DNA from: Pseudomonas fluorescens
GTDB taxonomy: Bacteria > Pseudomonadota > Gammaproteobacteria > Pseudomonadales > Pseudomonadaceae
DNA length: 64,000 nucleotides
Direction of reading: 5' to 3'
NCBI RefSeq assembly: GCF_902497995.1
Contig: NZ_CABVII010000012.1
Span: forward strand, 62,001 to 126,000
The position numbers were made by a program, and so were the translations under genes. A model generated the notes under the pieces. That model did no database searches and had not been told where the DNA came from. It saw only the letters and a list, made by a program, of their open reading frames with translations. Positions 28,764 to 38,622 of this stretch are shown piece after piece (position 1 is the first letter of the stretch; the number at the start of each line of letters is the position of its first letter).

Positions 28764-29231
28764 ATGGCCAGAGCCGAAAACATAGTGACCTCCCACACGG
28801 TGGACATTAACGCCCCCGCGCGGGTGGTCTGGGAAGTGCTCATTGATCTGGACAATTACCACCAGTGGAACAGCTTCTGTCCGAGCATTCAGTGCGGCCT
28901 GCAGATCGGCGACGAGGTGCATATGCAGGTACTTACCCCCGATACCGGCGAAACCGTTCCGGTCTTCGAATACCTCGTGGCCTGCGACCCCGAGCAGCTG
29001 TTGTCCTGGGAGCAGCGCCCCGTCCCGGAAAACATGGACGCCGCCCGCCGCGATCAATACATCGAGGCCATCGATGCCAACCGCTGCAGCTATTTCACCA
29101 CTGATATTTTCCTGGGCCTGAACCAGGACACGATCATGCGTGAACACGGTGCCTGGGTAAAAATCGGCTTCGACCAGATGGCCCTGGATCTGAAACGACG
29201 TGCCGAAGCACTGCACGCCAGCCGCACCTGA
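28764..29231 (+). CDS. SRPBCC-family (START-like) protein
   Basis: The 155-aa protein has a hydrophobic-pocket fold (HTVDINAPARVVWEVLIDLD, then YHQWNSFCPS), typical of polyketide cyclase/START-like proteins. AGGAG precedes ATG 28,764. Such proteins bind hydrophobic ligands, sometimes with hydrolase or cyclase activity. A steroid-binding role is an inference from context. Confidence 0.75.
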   Translation: MARAENIVTSHTVDINAPARVVWEVLIDLDNYHQWNSFCPSIQCGLQIGDEVHMQVLTPDTGETVPVFEYLVACDPEQLLSWEQRPVPENMDAARRDQYIEAIDANRCSYFTTDIFLGLNQDTIMREHGAWVKIGFDQMALDLKRRAEALHASRT

Positions 29232-29271
29232 ACGCCCCATTCCCTACCAAAACAATAAGAAGGTAATTGCC

Positions 29272-30063
29272 ATGTTGCTCAAAGATAAAGTCGTCATCAT
29301 TTCCGGTATCGGCCCTGGCCTGGGCATCAAGCTGGCCGTGCGTGCCGCGGAGTACCAGGCGAAGGCAGTGGTGTTGGCCACCCGCACCCCCGCCAAGCTG
29401 GATCAGGCTGAACAGGCCATTCGCGAGGCCGGCTACAGCACACCGGTCCTGAAAGTCCCCACCGACATCGCCCAGGCCGAACAGTGCCAGACGCTCGCCG
29501 ACCTGACGATCGAGCACTTCGGCCAGATCGACGTATTGATCAACTCTGCCTACGCCCATGGCGCCTGGGGCAGTTCCTCCGAGTCGTCAATGGACGACTG
29601 GCGCAAGGCGATGGATGTCAACCTGTTTGGCACCATGCACATGACCCAGGCCGTGCTGCCGCAGATGAAGAAACAGAAGTCGGGCAGTATCGTCATGATC
29701 AACACCATGGCCACCCGCACCCCCAACCAACTGGAATCCGGCTATGCCGTCTCCAAGGGCGCATTGAAAACCGCCGTGCAGTACCTGGCCCAGGATCTCG
29801 GCCCGTTCGGCATCCGCGTCAACTCCGCCTTCATGGGCTGGATGTGGGGTGCGCCGGTGATCGGCTACTTCGAGAGCGAAGCCAAGCGCCTGGGCGTCCC
29901 GATGGAGTCGCTGGTCGACCAGGTCGCCCAGCAGATTGCGTTGCGCAAAATCCCCGAAGACAACGACTGCGCAATGGCCGCCCTGTACCTGGCCAGCGAT
30001 TACGCCAAAGTGATTACCGGCGCGCAACTGGATGTCAACGGCGGTCACTTCCTGCCCTGCTGA
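29272..30063 (+). CDS. Short-chain dehydrogenase/reductase
   Basis: The 263-aa SDR has cofactor motif SGIGPGLG near residue 11, NSAYAHG in place of the usual NNAG, and the catalytic pair in GYAVSKG. ATG 29,272 follows AAGAAGG. It is the last gene of the cysD-to-SDR run of plus-strand genes. It is probably a hydroxysteroid dehydrogenase acting with the BaiE-like gene, but substrate and position are unknown. Confidence 0.8.
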   Translation: MLLKDKVVIISGIGPGLGIKLAVRAAEYQAKAVVLATRTPAKLDQAEQAIREAGYSTPVLKVPTDIAQAEQCQTLADLTIEHFGQIDVLINSAYAHGAWGSSSESSMDDWRKAMDVNLFGTMHMTQAVLPQMKKQKSGSIVMINTMATRTPNQLESGYAVSKGALKTAVQYLAQDLGPFGIRVNSAFMGWMWGAPVIGYFESEAKRLGVPMESLVDQVAQQIALRKIPEDNDCAMAALYLASDYAKVITGAQLDVNGGHFLPC

Positions 30064-30112
30064 ACCCTTCAAGGCGACAGGGATGTCGCCTCCTTCGGAT
30101 GACGTCATCGTT

Positions 30113-30424
30113 CTTCGCCCGTAGGAGCCAGGCTTGCCGGCGAACCAGGCGCCGCGGTGTATCTGTTATACCGCGTCATCGTTCTTCGCCGGCAAGCCTG
30201 GCTCCTACAGGCGAACCAGACGCTGCGGTGTATCTGTTGTACCGCGTTATCGTTCTTCGCCCGTAGGAGCGAGGCTTGCCCGCGAACCAGACGCCGCGGT
30301 CTGTCTGATACACCGCGTTATCGTTCTTCGCCCGTAGGAGCGAGGCTTGCCCGCGAACCAGACGCCGCGGTCTGTCTGATACACCGCGCCATCGTTCTTC
30401 GCCGGCAAGCCTGGCTCCTACAGC
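30113..30424. repeat. 71-bp REP tandem array 2 (about four units)
   Basis: The array starts 50 bp after the SDR stop. Spacer orientation is as in array 1. REP cores occur in both orientations. A small hairpin (GGCGACA/TGTCGCC, 30,072-30,089) lies between the gene and the array. Confidence 0.9.
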
Positions 30425-30430
30425 AAAAAA

Positions 30431-30467
30431 TGCACACCACAAAGCCTTGTCAGCCTTGTGGTGTGCA
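30431..30467 (-). terminator. Terminator of the minus-strand kshA-side genes
   Basis: TGCACACCACAA and TTGTGGTGTGCA form a perfect 12-bp stem. On the minus strand it is followed by six Ts. It ends transcription of the 57-aa gene and possibly of kshA. Confidence 0.8.
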
Positions 30468-30487
30468 TTGTTCGACGCACGCAGCCC

Positions 30488-30661
30488 CTAGCGGAAATTC
30501 GGCCAGCTCGGAACGCTCTGGCTGATGGCGACACAGCCTGAGTATTGCTTGCAGGCTTTGACACTGGGCGATTCCGCTGGCTGGGAGACCTGCACGGTCA
30601 CCACCAGGAGGAACAGAATCAACGAACAAACGTAATAGGCAAGAAGGCTTTTTATTTTCAT
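30488..30661 (-). CDS. 57-aa small exported or membrane peptide
   Basis: The protein starts MKIKSLLAYYVCSLILFLLV, a signal-anchor-like helix, followed by a short tail with two cysteines (VKACKQYSGCVAIS) and an end PSWPNFR. It lies 126 bp downstream of kshA in the same direction, before a strong terminator. No family recognised. The cysteine pair could form a disulfide in the periplasm. Confidence 0.55.
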   Translation of the reverse strand: MKIKSLLAYYVCSLILFLLVVTVQVSQPAESPSVKACKQYSGCVAISQSVPSWPNFR

Positions 30662-30787
30662 TGTCAGTGCTCTCGTGACCGTTAAGTCGGACCTGGCTCA
30701 TTGCAAAAACTCAGGAGTTATACCCCCTTTCGAGCCTCCCCCACAATCGACAAACGATCGCTTGTCGCTCGCAGGGGGCACTACTCT

Positions 30788-31828
30788 TCAGCGCTCGTCG
30801 ACCGTGATGATTTCACGGCGTTCAGCCATGCTCGCGGGCACTTTATCCTCATCGGTAAAGAATTGCTGGTACCACTCGCGCAGCTGGTAGACCGGGCCGT
30901 CGTTTTCCGCCAGCACCGGGTTGTCGATACGGATTTTATGCTTCCAGATCTCCACGTCCTGATAGAACGAGGTCCGATTACCCATGACGTACGCTTTGGC
31001 CACTTCAATGTTCTGCTCTTCGCTCCAGCCGGGCACACGCTTGACCATGCAGCCGAAACGCAAGTCGAAGCTGTTGGCCGTCACGGGCACATGGCTGTTG
31101 AGCAAAATGGCGTGGATCCGCACATCGCCGAACATCGAGCTGATGTGAGTGAAGTGCGTCGCCGGGCCATAGTAGGCTGACGGTGCGATCAGATCGCCGC
31201 CCAGGCGCTCGGAATCACCGTGGAAGATCTGGTGGCCGATGTGCCCTTCGAAGACATTGGCGAAGTACTTGGTCGGCGTGCCGTGCACCGGGCCGAAGTG
31301 CATGGCGTCCACCAGGTTATCGACCAACTCCCGTGGGTTGGTTTCGATCAGCATGGTGTCGATGTTCCAGTCGTGAATCCAGTCCGGGTCGTCCGTCTCG
31401 GGCAGGTGCGGAATGATCACGCCCTCTTTCGGCGGACGGCCTTCAGGGTTGTTCCAGACGAACAGCAGGTTGTTTTCCTCACAGGTCAACCAGCTGCGGG
31501 TCTTGGCCTTCGGTGGAATGCGCTTGCAATAAGGAATCTCGACGCATTTACCGCTGGTGTTGTATTTCCAGTGGTGGAACGGGCACACCACCGTGTCGTT
31601 TTCGATGGTGCCTTTGGACAGGTCGGCCCCCATGTGCGGGCAATGGGCGTCGAGGATGCTGATAGCACCCTTGCTGTCGGCAAACGCCACCAGGCGGGTG
31701 CCAAAGATATTCAAGGTATGCAACTGGCCATCGCGGTAATCCTCCGCCACGCCCAGACAGTGCCAGCCACGGGCGTAACGGTGAGTACGCTGGGCGTTTT
31801 CGATGCTGATTTCAGCGAGTTTCGTCAT
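30788..31828 (-). CDS. kshA: 3-ketosteroid 9alpha-hydroxylase oxygenase subunit
   Basis: The 346-aa Rieske oxygenase has a [2Fe-2S] site Cys63-His65-Cys82-His85 (CPHMG and CPFHHWKYN). The mononuclear iron ligands His167 and His172 lie in DAMHFGPVHGTP. NVFEGHI and QDVEIWKHKIRIDNP are near-signature matches to KshA. KshA hydroxylates C9 of 3-keto-1,4-diene steroids, opening ring B to the 9,10-seco compound. Its reductase partner is the gene at 58,882. GAGGAA precedes ATG 31,828. An operator-like site lies upstream at 31,927. Confidence 0.93.
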   Translation of the reverse strand: MTKLAEISIENAQRTHRYARGWHCLGVAEDYRDGQLHTLNIFGTRLVAFADSKGAISILDAHCPHMGADLSKGTIENDTVVCPFHHWKYNTSGKCVEIPYCKRIPPKAKTRSWLTCEENNLLFVWNNPEGRPPKEGVIIPHLPETDDPDWIHDWNIDTMLIETNPRELVDNLVDAMHFGPVHGTPTKYFANVFEGHIGHQIFHGDSERLGGDLIAPSAYYGPATHFTHISSMFGDVRIHAILLNSHVPVTANSFDLRFGCMVKRVPGWSEEQNIEVAKAYVMGNRTSFYQDVEIWKHKIRIDNPVLAENDGPVYQLREWYQQFFTDEDKVPASMAERREIITVDER

Positions 31829-31926
31829 TGTTATTGTTCCTCGATTGGAAACTTTGGGGAGCAATACCCCCAAGAAAAACAGGGTGAACCCATAGCGGAT
31901 ATCATTGAGCGCCCCAGCAAGGGATT

Positions 31927-31944
31927 CATCCCTCACTTGGACTA
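31927..31944 (+). promoter_or_regulatory. Operator-like motif upstream of kshA (weak left half)
   Basis: CATCCCT-N6-GACTA keeps the right half-site and CATC of the left half of the cluster-wide CATCGTC-N6-GACTA motif. It lies 99 bp before the kshA start. Confidence 0.4.
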
Positions 31945-32009
31945 GGTCAAACGAGATCCGCTCTCAAGGGGTTCACCTGTCAGCCTCTGCCATCGCGAAT
32001 CCGCGTCGG

Positions 32010-33422
32010 CTATTGGCCAAACCGACGGGCGGCTTCCGGACCGAAATCCCGCGGACTGAAGCCCGGCTTGTTCAACTGATAGCCGTTGCGCTGTTCGTTG
32101 ATCAGGTTGAACGCCAGGTAACTGCCGGCATTGAGGTCGTAGTACAGCCCCACGCCTGCTTGCGGCCGCTGGCTTTCGTAGCCATAGAAGTAGTTGAGCA
32201 TCGAGGTGCGCCACAGCTCGCCACGGTTGTCGTAATTGTCGGCGAGCATCGGGAACCAGGTGTCTTCGTCGATGTACAACTTGCGTTTGCCGTACAGATG
32301 GCGGTAACCCGGCTTGAGGGTGCCTTCCAGCTCCCACACCCGATGGCGCTCAAAGCGCATGGCATCCGGGTTGATGTGTCCAGGGGTCAGCAGATCGGCG
32401 TACTTGAGGTTGGCCGCGTGCAGGCGATAGGTGTTGTAGGGAATGAACATCTCGCGCTTGCCGACGATCTTCCAGTCATAGCGCTGCCCCGAACCGTTGA
32501 ACAGGCGTACCTCGTCCACGGTGATCGAGCCACCGCTGCCCGGGAACGACATGTCGAAGCCATACCCCGGCGACTGCCGCACACGGCGGGTGCCCGGATC
32601 GTAACGCCAGGCCTGGCGAGGCTCGGTCTTGTCGTTCCAGAACTCGGTGCCGGTATTGATCTCGCCCTTGTCCCGTTGTGGCAGCAGGGTTTCGTTGAGG
32701 TAGAACGTCGAGTTGCCAACGGTCTCGCCGAGTTTGCCCGGCTCCAGCGACGGCGCCAGGTTGCGCGAATGCACGCGGCCCCAGTTGATGTTGCCGTCCT
32801 TGAGTACGTAGGCGTTGTCGGAGATGTATTCCTCGGTCCAGGCGCGCAAGGAAAAGGTCGAGGCGTTCTTCAACAGTTCCAGACCGCTGCGCGGTACCGG
32901 AAAGGCGGTGCCGCCGGTTTTGCCCACCACCCCTTCACCGTCGTCCACCAGGCGCGCGATGCTGGCGTTCTCGCGGGTGGCTTTGCACACGGCGTCGTCG
33001 AAACGGAAATCGCGGTGCGTGGGATAGATCGGCATCTTGTACGTAGCCGGGTACTGCTTGAACAAGGCTTTCTGACCATCGGACAGGTAGTCGCTGTATT
33101 GCGCCAGGTTGGCCGCGGTAATCACGAACAGCGGTTTTTCTTGCGGGTAAGGATCGACCGGATGGTTGCCAGTCCCTTTGAAGTCCACGTGCGGCGGCAC
33201 GCCCAGCCACTTGCCGCTGAACGCCGGGATGCTGCCATCGGCATTGGCGCTCTTGTCGGCACCGATGCAAGTCAAATCCTTGCCCAGGCGCTCCACATCT
33301 TCCGGTGCGGCGTTGGCCGTACCGATTGCACTGCATCCCAATAACAACCCCAACACCCAGGTGGGAGTGGCGTTGGCAGCCCGCGAGACAAGACAACTGG
33401 AGGCCAGGTTACTGCCGGTCAT
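32010..33422 (-). CDS. DUF1329 periplasmic protein
   Basis: The 470-aa protein has a signal peptide (cleavage near ANA-APED) and the DUF1329 fold, related to LolA/LptA-like lipoprotein-handling proteins. A DUF1302 outer-membrane partner is at 55,506. The DUF1329/DUF1302 pair recurs in Pseudomonas and Comamonas steroid and hydrophobic-substrate clusters, which suggests uptake or envelope transfer of the steroid. ATG 33,422 lies behind AAGGAG. A good operator-like motif is at 33,484. Confidence 0.85.
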   Translation of the reverse strand: MTGSNLASSCLVSRAANATPTWVLGLLLGCSAIGTANAAPEDVERLGKDLTCIGADKSANADGSIPAFSGKWLGVPPHVDFKGTGNHPVDPYPQEKPLFVITAANLAQYSDYLSDGQKALFKQYPATYKMPIYPTHRDFRFDDAVCKATRENASIARLVDDGEGVVGKTGGTAFPVPRSGLELLKNASTFSLRAWTEEYISDNAYVLKDGNINWGRVHSRNLAPSLEPGKLGETVGNSTFYLNETLLPQRDKGEINTGTEFWNDKTEPRQAWRYDPGTRRVRQSPGYGFDMSFPGSGGSITVDEVRLFNGSGQRYDWKIVGKREMFIPYNTYRLHAANLKYADLLTPGHINPDAMRFERHRVWELEGTLKPGYRHLYGKRKLYIDEDTWFPMLADNYDNRGELWRTSMLNYFYGYESQRPQAGVGLYYDLNAGSYLAFNLINEQRNGYQLNKPGFSPRDFGPEAARRFGQ

Positions 33423-33483
33423 TTTTATTCTCCTTGGTTACCGATAGCGGTCGCCCAGTATCGGCAGCCCCAGGATCGAGCAG

Positions 33484-33501
33484 CATCGTCCGCACGGACT
33501 A
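33484..33501 (+). promoter_or_regulatory. Operator motif CATCGTC-N6-GACTA upstream of DUF1329 gene
   Basis: A full match to the motif lies between the luxR-type gene stop and the DUF1329 start, 62 bp before the latter. The half-sites TCGTC and GACTA are imperfect inverted repeats, as expected for a dimeric regulator. Confidence 0.65.
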
Positions 33502-33533
33502 ACGCGTTTTTCCACGCACCGGCAAACGCCAGG

Positions 33534-34736
33534 CTACAGCCTGCCATTCTCCGGTAGCTGCGGTTTGGCCAACGCCACGACACTGTTGAGCATGATCCGC
33601 ACAAGCTCGGTCTGGCGCCGCACACCGGTCTTGGAAAAGATCGAACGCAGGTGCGCACGGGCGGTATTGCGGCGGATATTCAGCGCCTCCGAGGCCTCCT
33701 CCAGCGACAGGCCGTTAGCCAACTCCAGAGCCAGCAAGGTTTCCGCGGGTGTCAGGTTGTACAGCTGCGAGGTCACCACGTTGCTCACCAGCGACTTGCT
33801 GACGGCGTCACGCACATACACCACGACGGTCGGTTTGCCCTTGCCCTCGACCAGCTCCTGCGTCGGAATCAGCTCAACCACCACGCCCAGGCTGACTTTC
33901 CCGGAGGGTCGAGAAATCGACATGGCCTCGGCCCCCTGTAATCCGGCGCCGCCCTGCTTCGCCCGTTGAAAGGCGTTGCGCACCAGGCGCGACAGTTCAC
34001 GATTGTCACTCGGATAAGTCGCCTCTAACCGGCCGCCGACGACTTTCAGGCCGTCCTGGCTGTCGAGAATCTCTCGGGCCACCGGGTTCAGTTGCACCAC
34101 ACTGCCGTTTTCATCGAGAACGATGGTCGCCACCGCCATACGGCTGATGGTTTGCGAGTACAGGCTGCCCAACGACTCGCTGCGATCCAGCAGCGAATGC
34201 ATGTGCAGGGCGCGGCGAAAATGCGGCAAGAGCATGGCGCACATGGCTCGTTCGACGTGGGAAAAGCGCGCCTGCTCCCGTGGCCGGTTGATCCGAAAGC
34301 GCACCGTACTGCCATCCGGCAGGCGGATATCGGCGCCGAGCATCTGATGGCAGTCATGTGGCTGGCAAAACAACAGGTAAAAAGAAGAGCTGACCCATTC
34401 GGCCTCGCTCATCAACTCATCAACGGTGAACACCGTGTCGGTGGGCAGGCTGTCGAAGAGCGTGGACTTGGCGTAATAGGCGTAATGGTTGATGCCGCCC
34501 TCCCCCAGTTCGACGTCCCCGGCGACCATCATCGGCGACAGCAGCGGCTCATCCTGCACGCGAAGAATCAAGGTCACGAAATTGGCCTTGAACAGCGTCC
34601 GGATCTGGCGCAACGAATCGCCCATGCAGCGGATATTGATGGCCGAATCGTACAGGTTGCCGATGAGCCGTTCGTATTCGGCCAGCTCCAGTCCCATTTC
34701 CGCCAGGACCTGCGCATTCGGCACGCGAGTTTGCAT
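33534..34736 (-). CDS. LuxR-family regulator (TesR-like)
   Basis: The 400-aa protein has a PAS-like middle part (VLDENGSVVQLNPVAREILD) and a C-terminal LuxR helix-turn-helix (LTPAETLLALELANGLSLEE, then NIRRNTARAHLRSIFSKTG). Size and layout match TesR/TeiR, the activator of testosterone catabolism in Comamonas. GGGGAG precedes ATG 34,736. It lies within the long minus-strand cluster, so it may amplify its own operon. It is the only transcription factor in the steroid region seen here. Confidence 0.85.
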   Translation of the reverse strand: MQTRVPNAQVLAEMGLELAEYERLIGNLYDSAINIRCMGDSLRQIRTLFKANFVTLILRVQDEPLLSPMMVAGDVELGEGGINHYAYYAKSTLFDSLPTDTVFTVDELMSEAEWVSSSFYLLFCQPHDCHQMLGADIRLPDGSTVRFRINRPREQARFSHVERAMCAMLLPHFRRALHMHSLLDRSESLGSLYSQTISRMAVATIVLDENGSVVQLNPVAREILDSQDGLKVVGGRLEATYPSDNRELSRLVRNAFQRAKQGGAGLQGAEAMSISRPSGKVSLGVVVELIPTQELVEGKGKPTVVVYVRDAVSKSLVSNVVTSQLYNLTPAETLLALELANGLSLEEASEALNIRRNTARAHLRSIFSKTGVRRQTELVRIMLNSVVALAKPQLPENGRL

Positions 34737-34827
34737 AACCACTCCCCAGCAGCGGGCCCGGACTGCAGGGCCCGCATCAATTTAATGGTAATGGGTGTTA
34801 TTGGCGCTCAACGCTCCTTGGCCGGCC

Positions 34828-36036
34828 TTACGGCAGCTCGAACAACCCGGCGGCGCCCATGCCGCCGCCAATGCACATGGCGACCACTACATAACGGGCG
34901 CCGCGACGACGACCTTCCAGCAGTGCGTGACCGACCATGCGTGCGCCGGACATGCCGAACGGGTGGCCGATGGCAATCGCGCCGCCGTTGACGTTCAGGC
35001 GCTCCGCCGGGATTTGCAGTGCATCGCGGCAATGCAGGACCTGGCAGGCAAAGGCTTCGTTGATTTCCCACAGGCCGATATCCGACACGCTCAGGCCGAA
35101 GCGCTTGAGCAATTTCGGCACCGCCACCACCGGGCCAATGCCCATTTCCTCCGGCGCGCAGCCACCCACGGCAATGCCTCGGTAGATGCCCAACGGTGTC
35201 AGCCCCCGACGCTTGGCTTCAGCGCGGCTCATCAGCAGGCTGGCCGAGGCGCCATCCGAGAACTGCGAAGCATTGCCAGCGGTAATGAATTCACCCTGCT
35301 CGATCCATTTACCGTCCTTCCACACCGGTTTCAGCGAAGCCAGGTCTTCCAGGCGCGTGTTCGGTCGATTGCATTCGTCGTGCTCGACCAACACACGTTG
35401 ATGGCCGCTGGGCTGACCTCCTGCATCGAAGCACAACTTGTCGACACTCAAGCCGACGATTTCATCGTCGAACAAGCCGTCACGTTGGGCAGCGGCGGTG
35501 CGCAGTTGGCTCTGCAGGGAATACTCGTCCTGGGCTGCGCGGCTGATGCCATAACGGCGCGAGACAATTTCGGCGGTTTCCAGCATCGGGATATAGGCGC
35601 TGGGCATTGCTTGCAGCGCGGCTTCGGACTGGGCGCGATAGGTGTTTTTGTGCTTGGTCTGGGTCAGTGACAGCGACTCCACGCCACCGCCAATGGCGAT
35701 GTTCATCTCGCCGGTCATGATGCCTTTGGCGGCTACGCCGATGCTCATCAGGCCCGAGGCGCACATGCGGTCCAGGGCCATGCCCGGCACGGTGTCCGGC
35801 AAGCCACCGGTGTAGGCGCAGAGGCGGCCGATGTTGTAGGCCTGGGTGCCCTGCTGCACCGCTGCGCCCATGATCACATCTTCTACGTCACCCGGTTCGA
35901 TGCCGGCGCGTTCGACCACCGCACGCACTACATGTCCGCCCAACACCGGGGCTTCCGTATCGTTGAACGACCCGCGGAACGACTTGGCGAGCGCGGTCCG
36001 CGCAGTGGCAACGATGACAACTTCATTCAGGTCCAT
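34828..36036 (-). CDS. Acetyl-CoA acyltransferase (thiolase), FadA-type
   Basis: The 402-aa thiolase has nucleophile Cys92 in [19 protein letters not shown] (catalytic His) and CIGGGMG (second Cys). It cleaves a 3-ketoacyl-CoA. A second thiolase at 38,623 resembles FadA6. This one could serve side-chain removal or a later C/D-ring product. It starts 7 bp after the MaoC gene. Confidence 0.88.
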   Translation of the reverse strand: MDLNEVVIVATARTALAKSFRGSFNDTEAPVLGGHVVRAVVERAGIEPGDVEDVIMGAAVQQGTQAYNIGRLCAYTGGLPDTVPGMALDRMCASGLMSIGVAAKGIMTGEMNIAIGGGVESLSLTQTKHKNTYRAQSEAALQAMPSAYIPMLETAEIVSRRYGISRAAQDEYSLQSQLRTAAAQRDGLFDDEIVGLSVDKLCFDAGGQPSGHQRVLVEHDECNRPNTRLEDLASLKPVWKDGKWIEQGEFITAGNASQFSDGASASLLMSRAEAKRRGLTPLGIYRGIAVGGCAPEEMGIGPVVAVPKLLKRFGLSVSDIGLWEINEAFACQVLHCRDALQIPAERLNVNGGAIAIGHPFGMSGARMVGHALLEGRRRGARYVVVAMCIGGGMGAAGLFELP

Positions 36037-36043
36037 GACAGGC

Positions 36044-36514
36044 TCACTCGGTAATAGGGTTGAAGGTGTAACGGCTGATGGTGTCGATCACGCAGCCGGG
36101 CCGCGCCTGGCCCTCGACTTCCACGGTCACGCGCACCACCAGTTGCACGGCGTCCGCCAGCTGCTCGGCGCGCACGATGCTGGCGCTGCCGCGCACTCGC
36201 GATCCCACCTTGACCGACGCCGGGAAGCGCACGCGGTCGCTGCCGTAATTGACCCCCATCGCCATGTTGTCGAGGGTGAGCAATTGCGGCAGGAACAGGT
36301 TGACGAGCGACTGGGTCAGGTAGCCGTGGGCGATACAGACGCCAAACGGTCCGCTGGCGGCGCGGACCGGGTCGACATGAATCCACTGGTGATCACCCGT
36401 GGCTTCGGCGAACAGATCGATGCGCTGTTGGCTGATGGTCAGCCACTCGGTGCAACCCAGGTCCAGGCCCTCGGCCTCGAGCAACGCCTGGGCACTGCTG
36501 AAAACATGACTCAT
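36044..36514 (-). CDS. MaoC-like (R)-specific enoyl-CoA hydratase
   Basis: The 156-aa hotdog protein has the hydratase motif [20 protein letters not shown] (Asp/His dyad) and [13 protein letters not shown]. It hydrates an enoyl-CoA in steroid side-chain or ring beta-oxidation. The start is ATG 36,514, 10 bp after the SDR stop. Confidence 0.87.
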   Translation of the reverse strand: MSHVFSSAQALLEAEGLDLGCTEWLTISQQRIDLFAEATGDHQWIHVDPVRAASGPFGVCIAHGYLTQSLVNLFLPQLLTLDNMAMGVNYGSDRVRFPASVKVGSRVRGSASIVRAEQLADAVQLVVRVTVEVEGQARPGCVIDTISRYTFNPITE

Positions 36515-36524
36515 GGCCCACTCC

Positions 36525-37310
36525 TCAGGCTTGTTGGGAACTGACGGACAGCACTTCGCCAACCATGTAGGAGGCGTAGTCGCTGGCCAGGAACATCATC
36601 ACGTTGGCGACTTCCCAGACTTCGGCGGCACGGCCGAATGCCTCGCGCCCGGCGAGGCTGGCGAGCAGCTCTTCACTGGAGGCCTTCTTGAGAAAATCAT
36701 GCAGGGCAATCGAGGGTGAAACCGCGTTGATGCGCACGCCATACTCGGCCGCTTCGAGCGCGCTGCAACGTGTCAAGGCCATTACCCCGGCCTTGGCCGC
36801 GGCATAATGCGCCTGCTCCTTCTGAGCGCGCCAACCGAGGACCGAGGCATTATTGACGATGGCCCCGGCGCCACGGCGCTGCATGTGTGGCAGCATCGCG
36901 CGGGTCATGCGGAACGTGCCGGTCAGGGTCACATCCAGCACTCGCTGCCATTCTTCGTCGCTCATCTCGACCACGAGTTTCTGGCCACCGAGGCCGGCGT
37001 TGTTGATCAACACATCGACACCGCCCAGCAACTCTTCCGCGCTCGCCACCAAGGCCTGGACTTCGTCTTCGATGGTGACATTGCACAGCTGGCCGTAAAT
37101 GGCCTGCAGGCCGGTTTCGGCCTTGAGACGCTCCACGGCTTCTTCGAGGCGGCGCGGGTGCACGTCGGAAATCATCAGTGCCCGGCAGCCCTCCTCGGCG
37201 CTGCGCCGGGCGGCCGAGTAACCGATACCGGCACCTGCGGCGGCGGTAATCAGCACGGATTTTCCAGCCAGTAATTGATGGCCCGGGACATAAGGGGGAG
37301 CTTGTTTCAC
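36525..37310 (-). CDS. SDR, IpdF-like
   Basis: The 261-aa SDR has cofactor motif TAAAGAGIG near residue 20, NNAG, and HYAAAK as the YxxxK pair. The N terminus QAPPYVPGHQLLAGK is unusual and resembles what I remember of IpdF-type enzymes, which oxidise the 5-hydroxyl of the HIP-CoA-derived C/D-ring intermediate. GTG 37,310 lies behind GGAGG; no better ATG exists. The frame stays open upstream through array 3, but this is not coding. The identity with IpdF is likely, not certain. Confidence 0.72.
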   Translation of the reverse strand: MKQAPPYVPGHQLLAGKSVLITAAAGAGIGYSAARRSAEEGCRALMISDVHPRRLEEAVERLKAETGLQAIYGQLCNVTIEDEVQALVASAEELLGGVDVLINNAGLGGQKLVVEMSDEEWQRVLDVTLTGTFRMTRAMLPHMQRRGAGAIVNNASVLGWRAQKEQAHYAAAKAGVMALTRCSALEAAEYGVRINAVSPSIALHDFLKKASSEELLASLAGREAFGRAAEVWEVANVMMFLASDYASYMVGEVLSVSSQQA

Positions 37311-37410
37311 AGCGTTTACCTCCGAAGAAATCAATACGCTGTAGTTGTACGGAGGGCGCTGCGCGGCCGCATCGTCAAAATAGGGTAGAAAGGCCCCGCA
37401 GCACCCGATT

Positions 37411-37670
37411 CCTGTAGGAGCGAGGCTTGCCCGCGAAGAACGATAACGCGGTGCAACAGATACACCGCGGCGCCTGGTTCGCCGGCAAGCCTGGCTCCTA
37501 CAGGCGAAGAACGATGACGCGGTACAGCAGATACACCGCGGCGCCTGGTTCGCCTGTAGGAGCGAGGCTTGCCCGCGAAGAACGATAACGCGGTGCAACA
37601 GATACACCGCGGCGCCTGGTTCGCCGGCAAGCCTGGCTCCTACAGGCGAAGAACGATGACGCGGTATAGC
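37411..37670. repeat. 71-bp REP tandem array 3 (about four units)
   Basis: The array lies between two SDR genes of the same minus-strand operon. The spacer is reversed relative to arrays 1 and 2. REP cores alternate orientation. Transcription would have to cross it to reach the distal genes. Confidence 0.9.
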
Positions 37671-37681
37671 AGGCAGGCCTT

Positions 37682-38560
37682 TCAGCTGCCCCAGACCTGT
37701 TGCGCAGCAGGGGCTTCGGCGAGGATCGCATCGATGGCGGCGCCGATTTCCTCGACCTGCCAAAGCGCACCTTTGTCGCGGGTGACCCCGGTGCGCCAGC
37801 CGTCTCCAAGGGAAATACGGCCGCCCTGGCTTTCGAAAATCTGGCCGCTGACGTGGGCCGATTCGGCGCTGCCCAACCACACCACCAACGGCGTAACGTT
37901 TTCCGGCGCCCAGGCGTCGAAACTGCCGTCCTCGGGCTTCTTCACCACATCGGGCATGGCGCTTTCGGTCATCGAGGTGCGCGCCGCCGGGGCCAAAGCG
38001 TTGGCGGTGATGCCGTAGCGCGCCAGCTCTGCCGCTTGCACCAGGGTCAGCGCGGCAATCCCGCCCTTGGCCGCCGAATAGTTGGACTGCCCCACCGAGC
38101 CTTGCAGGCCCGCGCCGGAACTGGTGTTGATGATGCGTGCGTCGACCGGAGTACCGGCCTTGGCCAGATCGCGCCAACGCCGCCCCAACAGGTTCGCCAG
38201 GCAATAATGGCCCTTGAGGTGAACGCGCATGACCATGTCCCAGTCCTCTTCACTGAGGCTGATGAACATGCGGTCGCGCAAGACCCCGGCATTGTTGACC
38301 AGCACGTGCACCTCACCGAACGCCGCCACTGCGGCTTCGACGATGCGCCCGGCGGTGGCCAGGGTGGTGATGTCGTCACTGTTGGCGATGGCCTGGCCAC
38401 CGTTGGCGCGGATCTCGCCCGCTACATCTTGCGCCGCGTCGGCGCGAATATCGTTGATCACCACGTTGGCGCCCGCTGCCGCGAACGCCAGCGCATAGGC
38501 GCGACCGAGCCCGCCGCCGGCCCCGGTGATGATCACGGTGCGGCCTGAACAAATAGCCAT
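37682..38560 (-). CDS. SDR, MFE-2/17beta-HSD4-like 3-hydroxyacyl-CoA dehydrogenase
   Basis: The 292-aa SDR has TGAGGGLGRAYALAFAAAGA, NNAG, and NYSAAK. The RAYALAFAAAGANVVINDI block is typical of the (R)-3-hydroxyacyl-CoA dehydrogenase domain of multifunctional enzyme type 2 and of steroid Hsd4-type enzymes. AAGGAG precedes ATG 38,560. It would act with the MaoC hydratase and thiolases in beta-oxidation. Confidence 0.8.
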   Translation of the reverse strand: MAICSGRTVIITGAGGGLGRAYALAFAAAGANVVINDIRADAAQDVAGEIRANGGQAIANSDDITTLATAGRIVEAAVAAFGEVHVLVNNAGVLRDRMFISLSEEDWDMVMRVHLKGHYCLANLLGRRWRDLAKAGTPVDARIINTSSGAGLQGSVGQSNYSAAKGGIAALTLVQAAELARYGITANALAPAARTSMTESAMPDVVKKPEDGSFDAWAPENVTPLVVWLGSAESAHVSGQIFESQGGRISLGDGWRTGVTRDKGALWQVEEIGAAIDAILAEAPAAQQVWGS

Positions 38561-38622
38561 GCTTGACTCCTTATCACTGCGTGACCGCACGCCCGACGGA
38601 CGGCGGTACGGATGGGAAAAAC

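Noticed and set aside
36525..38204. 559-aa fusion of an SDR with an N-terminal repeat-rich part
   Set aside because: The extension is the accidental opening of the frame through REP array 3 and antisense to the next SDR. The GTG at 37,310 with GGAGG is the likely start.
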